From the NCBI GenBank assembly GCA_003693705.1, contig RBZT01000180.1, positions 1-47,564 on the forward strand: DNA of 47,564 nt. The letters are read 5' to 3'. The translations under genes were made by a program, and so were the position numbers. Below the pieces are notes generated by a model that had not been told where the DNA came from, did no database searches, and saw only the letters and a list, made by a program, of their open reading frames with translations. The DNA is from Polymyxa betae. Lineage: Eukaryota; Endomyxa; Phytomyxea; Plasmodiophorida; Plasmodiophoridae. Positions 36,485-46,545 of this stretch are shown here, piece after piece (the first letter of the stretch is position 1; each line of letters begins with the position of its first letter).

Positions 36485-37794
36485 ATGCCTTAATCGCTAG
36501 GCCTTGGGAATGATTACACGAATTGCCCACGATTCATGAGTCAGATTTTAGGGACTAAGGGAAGTACAGTTAAGGGTCAAAACCATATCTTCTTTCAAAT
36601 TTTTTACCAGCTCTGTGTTGAAATCGCCAAATGATCGGGGTTCATTATAAACAGTTTGGGAATTAGCTATTTGTTTCAGCCATCCATTTGTAGAAAATTA
36701 GGGAGATATTGGTTATCCATATTCCGACACAATCTGTATACTTAATTGGTAGTCTTCTCATACTTCTGTGAACTGTGCCCATAACGCTGATCCCAAGAAC
36801 ACATACGAACCAACAGTTGAACTATAATCGCTTATCTATTAAGTAACCTAGGTATCTGCAATGTCCAATCATAAACGGCTGTCGAGAGTCCCATCGCCAG
36901 ACTCGCAAAGCTGTACAGGAAATGTCGACGGCAGCCGGCAATAGAGCCGTTTGTACTCAGCAAAATCCCTGGACGCAACTGCGACATGTGGAAATAGGGA
37001 AATCTGTCGGTAATAGCGCTTTGCTACAGCATCGCTGTCCTTGATTCAACATGTCACCTTTGGGCGTGAAGAAGCGACCGGATCGGGGTTGGGGAGGAAT
37101 ACCAACACGATCCATTTGTGTTGGTAATCAAGAATGAGAATCACGTGTCGAGTATGATACTGGTCCAATCAAAGTCTCAGTGTAAGTAGTAATATTGCCC
37201 ACCGGGCACCTATTGTTACAAATGTAGACAGAACAATGGAAGAGCTCAGAGATGGACGAACTGAATCTAGAATCCGCGATGATGCGAATGGTGTCGAAAG
37301 GACTGGTGCACAACCTTGGTAGGTTATTGCTACTGAGCTGATGGATGTCATTGCGCATTCTTGACGACGATGTTCCCATCCGTCCTGTATGGATCGCAGA
37401 AAAATCAGGGACATTATTACCGGCGATAGAGCGAAAAGGCTGCATAATAAAGGAAAATAAGCGGCGATCCATGTAATGACACAGAGAGCTTTCCAGATAT
37501 TTCAAGAGAAGCGCACGTCTTGACTTCTTGTAGTGATTTAGGATTCGCTTCCGTTAGGATGAATAACGGTGGAGTAATGGCAACCGATTCTAATGAACCT
37601 TTGGTTAGGAGACGACAGGTTTCACATCATAAGAAGACAAAATATGGAGCAACTCTGATCAACTCAGTATTGAAGAAAACATAAATTTGATGCCGCTTCA
37701 CATAACAACGTAATTTGCACCCAAATTTAACGACATAGAGTATGTGCGGACGATATTGGGTAAATCATTCGATCAAGAAGACTGATTGCAAAGT
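36485..37794. other. 1.3-kb spacer between surface-protein genes
   Basis: No gene recognised. The open frame at 37128–37505 (minus) has no ATG near its start and no domain features. It could be a decayed paralogue, but I see no lectin or TM signature in it. Confidence 0.4.
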
Positions 37795-40088
37795 TCATGA
37801 CAACATCGAGAAGTCGCTGTCAATAGTATGGGCACCTTGATTGAATTTATCTCTGGCACCAAGCATCTTCCTCTCTGTACGAGCTTTAGCGAACGGACGT
37901 GGCAGTGCCTGTGCAGCGACTTCGTTGGTATGCGCCATATGGACCGGGTTGACGTTATTGAGCCCAAACACGACTCCATTCATGACCACAAAGTTGGGCT
38001 GCGTTGCATTTGACGTCGGCGAAGTCATTAGCGTAGATCCAGTAGCAATAGGTTTTTGTAGGAAACGACGCACGCCGATGTAAAGGGCAGCAGCCAGGAA
38101 AACAATCAGACCAGATAAACCTGCTATCAGCACAAGGCTTGAGTTGACGTTGCCAGTCGAATTCGACGATAGTGATGCGACCGCACTTGGACATGGATTC
38201 GAGCTCAGCACGTACAATGAGGCCGCGTCACAATAGGTGATACGAACGCCAACCACCTGTATGGGAACAGGGGGATCGCCAGCCGCAATCAGTAAACTCC
38301 CAGATCTCAAAACGCTGCCTGGTGTTTGCAGCTGCTGAGAGAAAAGCTTCACTACAACGCTGGCGTCGGAGTCGGTAACATTTGGTAGAACCACGAATGA
38401 GAGCACAGTCGAGGTAAGAGTCTGATTGCGAAACTCGACCAAGTTGAAAGCGAATCTGTATGGTGGCACATATAATGCCGAGCTCATATCACTGATAAAG
38501 GACGACACCATTGCGTTGCGACTGAGGTCGCTGACGCCAGAAGTTCGAAGCCCAATGGTCAGTGAAATCTGCCATGCGTTGACATTTAATGATTCGGATG
38601 AAAACATCGGCCTATGAATAACATTCAGTGCAAGATTGTTTCAAAGCTTAGCAAAACTAAGTCACATAAAAACCGGAAATGTAACTAAGGACCTCTTGGC
38701 AAAAGTTCTTACATCGAAGAGGGTATAGAGTCGCTGGATGCAACAAAGGTGCTCGGTGACGAGCTGGAAGGTTTCACAGAGCTTGAAGATGATGAGGATA
38801 TGCGGCTTGAAGGGGCTGCCGAGATCGAAGATGCACTCGAGATAGATGGTTTAAACGTAGAAGGGGGCATTGCCGAAGACAAAGGTATATTAGAAGAGGA
38901 TGCTGTAGGTTTCGATGAGCTTGACGACGCCGAGACGATTGAACTCAGCGACGCTGATGAACTCGGTGTCCCTGATGCCGACACCCTCGACGCTGAGACG
39001 ATTGTACTAAGCGATGCTGACAAACTCGGTGTCCATGGTGCCGACACCTTCGACGCCGAACTCGCCGTCGTTGGAGATGGAGTCGGATTCAGCGCCGTTG
39101 GACTGGCCTTTAGGCTGGACGTCGCTGACGTGCTGCACGACATGGAGATCGCCGCCCATTTCCTCTCTGAAGAACAAGGATTAACCTCATATAGAGAGTT
39201 CTCTTGTGGAATGAAACAAGACGTCTTGTTAACGCAACTTTTGCTCACAGCTGCTATCGTCATTGTCGTATTCGTATCGCAGGATGGGTTTGGAGTCAGA
39301 TTCGGCCAGAGCCCGATCGGTCGGCCCCAATACGCCGTGTTCACACGCTTGATGACGCCGTTCCCGACGCAGGAAACGTTCCTGGGAAGCGGATCCCCCT
39401 CCCATCCGAGCACGCCGAGCTCGGTGCCAATCTGCCATGAGTAGACCGGAGGCGGAAAGTTTGATGCGCCCCAATCGAAGTCGATGGCTGAGAGGGTCCC
39501 TGCGAAACTACGCAATGATGAGAGATAGACCGGGACCGGACTTGCTGATGTCGCCGAGATTGCCGGCGCATACACGACCGCAGTACTCGACGGGAACATA
39601 TTGCCTCTCAGCGTGTATTTTTGGCTGATGTATGATGATCCGTCAAGGTTGTTGATGTAAAACAAGATATAACGATTGTTGGGGATTCCATTGCCGTTTG
39701 AGATTGTGACCCCGAACGTGAACCAGGAGTCGAGCGTGATGCTGGGTCCAATGTATGCCTCGTTGCCCCATGTGGTGGAGATATTGGCGGCCAGATATCG
39801 GTTGTAAGCGATGAAGACTTTGGGTAAGGTGAACGTATCAGCATTGATGCCAGCCGATGGGCGCACCAAGAACAGCAAGCGAGCGGACGACGAGAACGTG
39901 GAAGGGACTTGTGCGAACCCTGCATACGAAAGACCAATGTAGCTAATCGATGTCATGCCAGCGAATATCGAATTGGATGTAACGCTTTGCTCATCGGTCC
40001 TGTACGGGTCCCCGAACAAGTCGGTCCAATCTACAGCGCCTGAGATTGCAGCAGTTAGAAGACCGCTGAATACCAATACAAGACGCAT
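37795..40088 (-). CDS. Surface glycoprotein B (lectin/stalk/TM family)
   Basis: Two exons, 40088–38713 and 38611–37795, joined by a 101-nt phase 2 intron, give 730 aa. The ATG at 40088 gives a clean signal peptide (MRLVLVFSGLLTAAISG). The N-terminal module starts LFGDPYRTDEQS and contains GPSITLDSWFTFGVTI. The SUEL-like domain has NVSCVGNGV, AYWGRPIGLWPNLTPNPSC, CVNKTSC, NPCSSERKW and MSC. A Ser/Ala-rich stalk of about 120 residues contains a duplicated SxxVSASxTPSxSASLSxIVSA unit. The SEA-like module (ALYVPPYRF, STVLSFVVLPNVTDSDA, NPCPS) precedes the TM helix LVLIAGLSGLIVFLAAALYI. The tail ends GARDKFNQ…DSDFSMLS. The intron falls between stalk and SEA module, as in C and D. Confidence 0.82.
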
Positions 40089-40324
40089 ATAGAAAATGCT
40101 CAGATTTGCTATTCTGGACACACGCGCCTTGTTCAAGATTCCATCGGGAAATCAGCTGCTAAGTTGTGTGTCCTTGAAATTAGGTCAAAGCTTCTCGATT
40201 GCTAAAGAGAAGAACAGAATCAAAAATCGGAACGGTCGTCTTCAACTAATATCATGATGAATCGATTTAAATAGTCGTGTGCACAGAAAGAGATGTGTAT
40301 ATATACTAATTAAATGATGAAACC

Positions 40325-42602
40325 TCAAGAAAACGTTCCGAAATCGCTATCACTTTGCAGATCAGCAAAGTTGTTTTGTTCGAATTTCTCGCGCGTTCCA
40401 TATTGTCTGGCTGTATTCACCCGGCCTCTGCTTTTGACTGATTGTTTGGCTGGCTGTGCCAACGGGATTTCATTCGACGCTAGGCCCACCGACATATGGT
40501 GCATAACATTGGGATTGTGGAATGACCCGTGTACAACGCCGTTAGCATCAACGTAGGTCGCTATCGTTGAAGGTGCGGTCCCGAAATTGACGCTGCCGAT
40601 TGGCAAATGTGACGTCGTTAAGGTTGCTGTTTTGTCATGTCCATCACGATTCCGCTTTCTAGCCCGTAAACAGCATACGCCAACAGCCACGACAGCCAAA
40701 ACCGCGACGCATGCCCCACCAGCATATCTAATATTGGTTTGGTTCCAGATCCAGTCTGAACTCGACGACAGCGACGTCGCTGAAGTTGGGCACGGGTTCG
40801 GGCTGATTACATACATGGTGCCGCAGTTAAAAGCACGAAGGCCAACGACCTTGATAGAAACAGGAGGGGCGTCGGCATAGACCAGCAACGTGCCTGACCT
40901 CAGGACGCTGCCCGTTGTCTGCATCTGCCTTGCGAAATTCTGGACCAGTACGGTTGCATCAGGGTCGGTAACACTCGGAAACACGACAAATGTGAGCAGA
41001 GCAGACGATGGTGTCTGATCTTGGAGAGAGACGGAGCCGAATCGTGATGCCGGAACATTCAGAGCGGCACTCGTATCAGCGATGAACCCCGTCGTTACGG
41101 ACAGATGTTCTGAGTCAGTGAAACTAGCGGATCGTAACTTGATTATCAGCGAGATCTGCCAGGCGTTAGGGTTTGAAACTGAAGACGATGCCAATCTAGA
41201 AAACAAGCTCAGAAAACCTGGTTTTAAATATTTAAAATGTAGGGAAATGAGGAGTTTGTGCAGAGGAAGAAGTGAAAAGCCGAAAGCAGAAAGCCAAAAT
41301 AAACTGACGGAAACTTACATGGAGGAAAACGGGCTGCTGAGTGCAGTGGAGGACGCCTTCGTGGCAAGTGCCATACTGCTGGAGGTTGCAGAGCTTTTCA
41401 GCATTCCGCTTGCAGACCGTGAAGAAGACGAAGATGAAGAAGAAGAGGGAGTTCGGCTGGAAGGCGCCAACGAAGATAAACGCTTGGCAGAGGATGCTGA
41501 AGGCGTCAATGTCGGGACTGCCATGATCGACGGCACCGGCGTGCTGGGCGTCATCCCCGACGACTTCATGGACGCCGATGGCGTCCTCGACAGGCTGGCC
41601 AGCGGGCCGCAGGTCATGGAAACGGCCAGCCATTTGGGCTGATTGACGCATGGATCGACTCCATAATCAGAAGTGGTCTGAGGCAGGAGACACCACTGTC
41701 TGTTAACGCATCTTTGTTGTATAGTTGCTATAGTGGTCTCACTATAAGCATTACAGGTTGGGTTGGGAGAGAGATTCGGCCAGAGCCCGGTCGGCCGACC
41801 CCAGATGGCGGTGTCGACACGAGAGATGAGCTGGTCTCCGGGGCAGGATAGGTTCGCGACTGACTGGCTGAGCTCGAAGCCGAAGGCGCGAAGCTCGGCG
41901 CCGACCTGCCACGAGACGGTCGCCGGCGGGTAGTTGTTGTGTCCCCCTGAAGGTTAGAATTCATTTGTGTGGTGTTTTTGACACGTTATGATATGACCTA
42001 CAGTCGAACGTTTCGGCGTCTAATGCCAGATCGAAGACTCGTAAGGTCGAGACATAGACCAGGCCCGTATCTACGGTTGATGGCGTTAGAATCGGGGCGA
42101 TTGCCAGCGCCGTACTCGATGTTAGCACGTTGCCTTTCATGACGAACTTCTGGCTGACCGATGTCGACGAACGCAGATTCGAGACGTAGAGCAGCACATA
42201 ACGAGACGAGGCGCCGTTCACGATCGTGATCCCGAACGAGAACCAGATGTCCAGGGTGATGCTCGGGCCAACGAACGTCTCGGTACCGAATGTGGTGGTG
42301 ATATCGACAGCCAGGTATTGATTGCTGGCGATATAGACGCTCGGCAAGACGGTCGAGGACGCCTGCGATGGGCGAATCGAGAACACCGGCCGATTCGTCC
42401 ACGGTCCGGCGGAAGAGATCTGCGCCCATCCCTGATATGAAATCGTGACGAAATTGATCGATTTCATGGCAGCAAACATCGAATTGGCGACGACGCTCTC
42501 AGCCTCGGTTCGATATGGATCTCCGAACAGCTGATCGAAGTTGATGTTCGGGTTGGCCGCATACCCGATCGTGACGATGCCGGCTAATAGACAGAGATTC
42601 AT
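40325..42602 (-). CDS. Surface glycoprotein C (lectin/stalk/TM family)
   Basis: Three exons, 42602–42002, 41946–41319 and 41195–40325, give 699 aa. The ATG at 42602 starts a signal peptide (MNLCLLAGIVTIGYA). The LamG-like module begins LFGDPYRTEAES and includes GPSITLDIWFSFGITI. The phase 1 first intron restores FDWG…VSWQVGAEL, aligned with protein B. The SUEL-like domain reads LSCPGDQLISRVDTAIWGRP, NPTC, CVNRQWC, DPCVNQPKW and MTC. The stalk is Ser/Thr-rich. The SEA-like module (ALNVPASRF, ALLTFVVFPSVTDPDA) is followed by the TM helix RYAGGACVAVLAVVAVGVCC. The tail ends GTREKFEQ…SDSDFGTFS. An extra intron inside the ectodomain distinguishes it from B and D. It lies 237 bp upstream of B in the same orientation. 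Confidence 0.82.
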
Positions 42603-42719
42603 ATAGCAGCGAGCGGGAAAGATGCCCAGATATTAGACGTCGGGCGCACGTCCGATTTATTCAGGATTCCTCATTCGGAAAATATTCGGAAGATGCACAC
42701 CTGATGCTGATTTGTATGA

Positions 42720-43073
42720 CTAACCTGCTGAATCGGACAAACGTTCAGTTGATGGAATAACGTGATGCCGAATGCTCTGTAGCAGAGAATGGGCGTTCGT
42801 ATCAGCCGCCAAAGTGGGCTCGTCTGTTCGAGCCAATTCTGCTGACGAACGGACCCAGGTCCAAAGGGGATCGCTATGCTCGTGTCGTATGCAATCGACA
42901 TGATGAGGGCCGTGTTTCTGAGCGAGGAAATCCGACATCGACTTTATAGAATGCAGCCATCTACGTGCCAGGTCGCGTTCCGTCTCCTTCGAGTGCTGCC
43001 GGATGTCGCACAAAGATTGTCCAAGCATCCGCAATATACGGTGTGAACTGACTGATTCTGGCGAAAGAAACAT
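42720..43073 (-). CDS. Hypothetical ORF upstream of gene C
   Basis: A 117-aa ORF with a true ATG at 43073. It is polar, His- and Arg-rich, has no signal or TM segment, and resembles nothing I know. It ends at a GTTAGT that could be a 5′ splice site, so the real product may continue. Its length is marginal, so it is reported only as possible. Confidence 0.3.
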   Translation of the reverse strand: MFLSPESVSSHRILRMLGQSLCDIRQHSKETERDLARRWLHSIKSMSDFLAQKHGPHHVDCIRHEHSDPLWTWVRSSAELARTDEPTLAADTNAHSLLQSIRHHVIPSTERLSDSAG

Positions 43074-43760
43074 ATTGTCAAGAGTTCCCGTTAACGCTAC
43101 GATTCCTGATTACGCTGCCAAACCCCCCAGAAATCGGTTCTATGGTTGTCTGTGAAAGACCAAAAAACAGTGGTCGTTCCCGTTTGCAGCGGTAGCAGCA
43201 TACACGAATCACGACTGCATGGTGATTATATGGGACACTGCAGGTAGCTTCCAAGATATTCGGATGATCGTGGCTACGCTACTATGCATCGAATCAGGCG
43301 AAGAGTTGACCTGGAAATTCATGACCTTTGATACAAGTAATTGCGTGTCATTCATCGTAATGCCAAGAAAGGAGTTCGACGTGAATTCCAACAACACCGA
43401 ATTCACAATGACACGAAGCTGGCGTACAAGAAATCACAGACCAAGATCTCGATCGCCAAGAATCTGAAAACTCGGACGTCGGGAGCTGGAATCAGCAATA
43501 AATCATCCAGATATTACTACGTAGGTTAAATGTATGGGGTCGTTCAGGTGTTGCAGGCATGCTGACCTGGATACGAACTACAATCTGCCGGCTGAAAATA
43601 CGAAAGCGCAGAAGGCTCAGATCTACATTCCCAAAACTCGCTCGCTGAAAGCGCGAATGCAAGACACTCCCGGTATCGAGGATCGCAAAAAGACGCCATT
43701 GGGTTGGCTCTGCATTGGTGGCGGTTTCCATTGCCACCATGATCAGCTGTATTGTCATGG
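43074..43760. other. Spacer between genes C and D
   Basis: Only overlapping short ORFs on both strands; none has an identifiable domain. I do not see a lectin, stalk or TM fragment here. Confidence 0.35.
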
Positions 43761-45936
43761 TTATCGCCGATTGGCACCAAAGTAATGCGGCTCGGACGCA
43801 TCCATCGTGCAATCGCTGTCGACGGTCGGGACGACGATCTCCTGACTGAACTTGACGCGAGCGCCGTTCTGCATCCTCTCCACACGAAACGCTTTCATCC
43901 CTCGGCCTTTGTCGTCGTCGCCGGCTGCCTTCACCGGCTGCGTCGACAGCTGCATGGCGCCATTCGCGACGTTGTAGGGACCGGAGGTCGGCGCCCATCT
44001 CACGCTATGTCCCTCCATGACGTTCATGATCGGCGCCTGCTGATTCATTCCGACAGCGACGGCGACGGGCCGCGACTCGAACGACACCGGCGGCGCCTGC
44101 GACCGGACGTGGGCGTAGCTGTCCTTGTTGCGCGACCAGCAGCAGCACACGACCGCCATCGTCGTCGTCAGGCAGGCGCCCGCGATCAGCAACAGGCTCT
44201 GGGTCAGGACGTCGCTCGAATCGGACAGCGGCGACGTCGGGCACGGGGCCGGGCTGATGACGTACGACGCCGGGCCGCAGCTGACGACGTGCACGCCCAC
44301 GATCTGCAGGGCGACCGGCGGCGTGCTGGCCCAGACCAGCAGGGTTCCGGCCCGCAGGTCGCTGTCCTTGATCTGGATCTGCTGGGCGAACAGCGAGGCG
44401 ACGATGGTGGCGTCGGGGTCGGTGGCGTTCGGCAGGACGACGAACGACAGGACCGTGGACGCCACCGTCTGCTGCTGGAATTCGACCAGGACGAAGCGGG
44501 ACGGGGGGACGGCCAGGGCGTGGCTCGTGTCGGCGACGAACGACGCCATCAGCTCTTGCGTGGCCGAATCGGAGAGCGTCGACGTGCGCAGACCGATCGC
44601 GAGCGAGATCTGCCAGGCATTGATGCTGGACGGCGCCTTCGACGACGGACTTTGCCTATTGAGATTTTGACGTTGGATTTTACAGGTTTGATCGAAAACG
44701 CAAAACTGAAAATTTTCACCATTTTCATCAAAAAAAAATTGTGGATTGAAAAAATCAACGTTGGATTTCTTACGGGGACGAAGACGTTATCGATAGCACG
44801 TTGGACGTATTCGTGGACGACCAGTACGACGTATTCGCCAACGATGACGAAGGGCTGACAGACGGCGACAGCCTGGACGGCGACGGCGACGCGGACCGCG
44901 GACGAGACGCCGATGGCGGCGGACTCGACGACGGCGGCGGACTTGACGACGGCGGCGGACTTGACGACGGCGGCGGACTTGACGACGGCGGCGGACTTGA
45001 CGACGGCACCGAACACGTCAAGGAGAGGTGAATGGTCTTCTTATAGCCGCTGCAGGGGTCCGACGGGTAATTCGAATAGGTCTGGGGAATACTGCACCAG
45101 TTGCGGTTGAGGCACTGGCCCGCCACGGCCTCCGTACTGTCCAGGTTACAGGCGGGGTTCGGGACGGCATTGGGCCAGACACCCTGCGATCGTCCCCAGT
45201 TCGCCTTCTCCACGCTCACGAACACGCCGTTGCCGGCGCAGGCGATCAGGCCGCGATTCGCGTCCTGTTCGAGGGCGAAGGCGCCCAGCTGCGACCCGAT
45301 CTGCCAGAAATGCATCGTGGGCGCCGACCTCCAGGTTTTCATCTCGTAATCGTTCAGGGCGAGGTTGGAGTCGAACACGCGCATCGTCGACACGTACGCC
45401 GGGACGGGCGGCGGCGTCGTCGCCGACAACGCCGCCACGACCATGACGGCGGTCGCGGCCGGCACCATGTCGCCTTTGGGCGTGAATCGTTTGGTGAAGG
45501 GCGCCTTGGAGTCGAGATTCGACAGATAGAACATCAGGTATCGGGAGGCGCCGTTCTCGATCGTCAGGCCGAACGAGAACCAGTTGTCGAGGGCGATTCG
45601 AGGCCCGATGAACGTCTCGACGCCCGACGTCGTGTTGATGTCGGCGGCCAGATACGTGTTGTTGGCGATGTAAACGGCCGGCAGGGCCGTGACGGAGTCG
45701 TTGGCGGGCCGTACGGCGAACAGGAGGCGGTACGACGAGGGGTATGCGGACGGGATCTGGGCGAATCCCTGATAGGAGACGGAGATGGAGGCGGTCGCGT
45801 TCATGGAGCGGAAGATGGTGTTGGGGGCCGTGGCGTCGTCCGCACTCCGATACGGATCGGCGAAGAGCTCCTGCGTGACGGCATGGGCGAGGGCGGAGGC
45901 CGCTATCAGACCTACCACAAGACCAGCAACGGTCAT
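43761..45936 (-). CDS. Surface glycoprotein D with SPPP-repeat stalk
   Basis: Two exons, 45936–44774 and 44655–43761, with a 118-nt phase 2 intron give 685 aa. The start at 45936 gives a signal peptide (MTVAGLVVGLIAASALAHA). The LamG-like module includes LFADPYRSADD and GPRIALDNWFSFGLTI. The SUEL-like domain reads IACAGNGVFVSVEKANWGR, NPAC, CLNRNWC, DPCSGYKK and LTC. The stalk opens with five SSSPPP units and continues Ser/Pro-rich. The SEA-like module (ALAVPPSRF, STVLSFVVLPNATDPDA, APCPTS) is followed by the TM helix LLLIAGACLTTTMAVVCCCW. The tail ends GARVKFSQ…DSDCTMDAS plus a short extension. It is visibly more GC-rich than A–C, which creates long false ORFs on the opposite strand. Confidence 0.82.
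44909..45010 (-). repeat. 18-bp minisatellite encoding SSSPPP
   Basis: The unit GACGACGGCGGCGGACTT (plus strand) is exact four times from 44927 to 44998, with degenerate copies on both sides. On the coding strand it gives Ser-Ser-Ser-Pro-Pro-Pro, an extensin-like Ser-Pro3 motif in the stalk of protein D. Confidence 0.9.
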
Positions 45937-46545
45937 CTGGATATCATGAACCTGCGCCCCCCAGATATTCACGATGCCGTACGGCCCGATCGCATCTTGT
46001 GCCTAAACACGAATCGTCTCCACATCTCTCAACGTCACCGACGACTGGATTTCCGATGAGAAAAACACAAAGCGATCGTTGGTTGTAGAAGGGCGTCCGC
46101 GAGATTCTTTATTTGATTTAAGATAAGCGATCGTCTGTTTGACGAATTCGAGATCGAAACACGATGGAGTCCTGGAAACCCTAAATCCTAAACCCTTTGT
46201 CACCTGAAATCATCAGGGTTATTCTGTTCAGGCATCGACGTCATGGGTAACGTAACATTGATAGAGGACGGCGAATGTAACGACAACAAGAGATGGACTC
46301 GGCCATGAAGCACGTTAAAACATCACGGGATGCGGCGTACATTGACGACGCCTGTCACGTTATCAGCCAGGCAGGATCCCGACCAAAGTCCGCGTCGGAC
46401 TTCGCTCACGGGGCCGTCCCAAACCCCGGAGCTTCGCACAAAGACAGGCCGCAGCGGGTCGCGGCGCCATTCACGCAATCAATACACACTGAGGGACGTT
46501 CATTATGACACGTGCCGCACGCACAATATCTCCGCCATCATCGCC
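45937..46545. promoter_or_regulatory. Divergent promoter region between genes D and E
   Basis: 609 bp separate the start codons of two head-to-head paralogues. It contains CCCTAAATCCTAAACCC within 46176–46197, two to three telomere-type units with one mismatch. No other element is recognised. Shared regulation of D and E is inference. Confidence 0.45.

Noticed and set aside
37128-37505. 125-aa minus-strand open frame between genes A and B
   Set aside because: It lacks an ATG near its start and shows none of the family motifs.
38749-39444. 231-aa acidic ORF on the plus strand
   Set aside because: It is the reverse strand of the Ser/Ala-rich stalk of protein B; Ser/Thr codons read backwards give Asp/Glu-rich sequence.
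43752-44858. 368-aa ORF on the plus strand opposite gene D
   Set aside because: Its composition is Arg/Asp/Gly-rich with no domain. It is the shadow of the GC-rich third positions of gene D, whose frame carries the signal peptide, lectin, TM and tail motifs.
45028-46059. 343-aa ORF on the plus strand opposite the ectodomain of gene D
   Set aside because: Another antisense shadow of the same GC-rich coding sequence. It has low-complexity Arg/Gly content and starts inside the D stalk.
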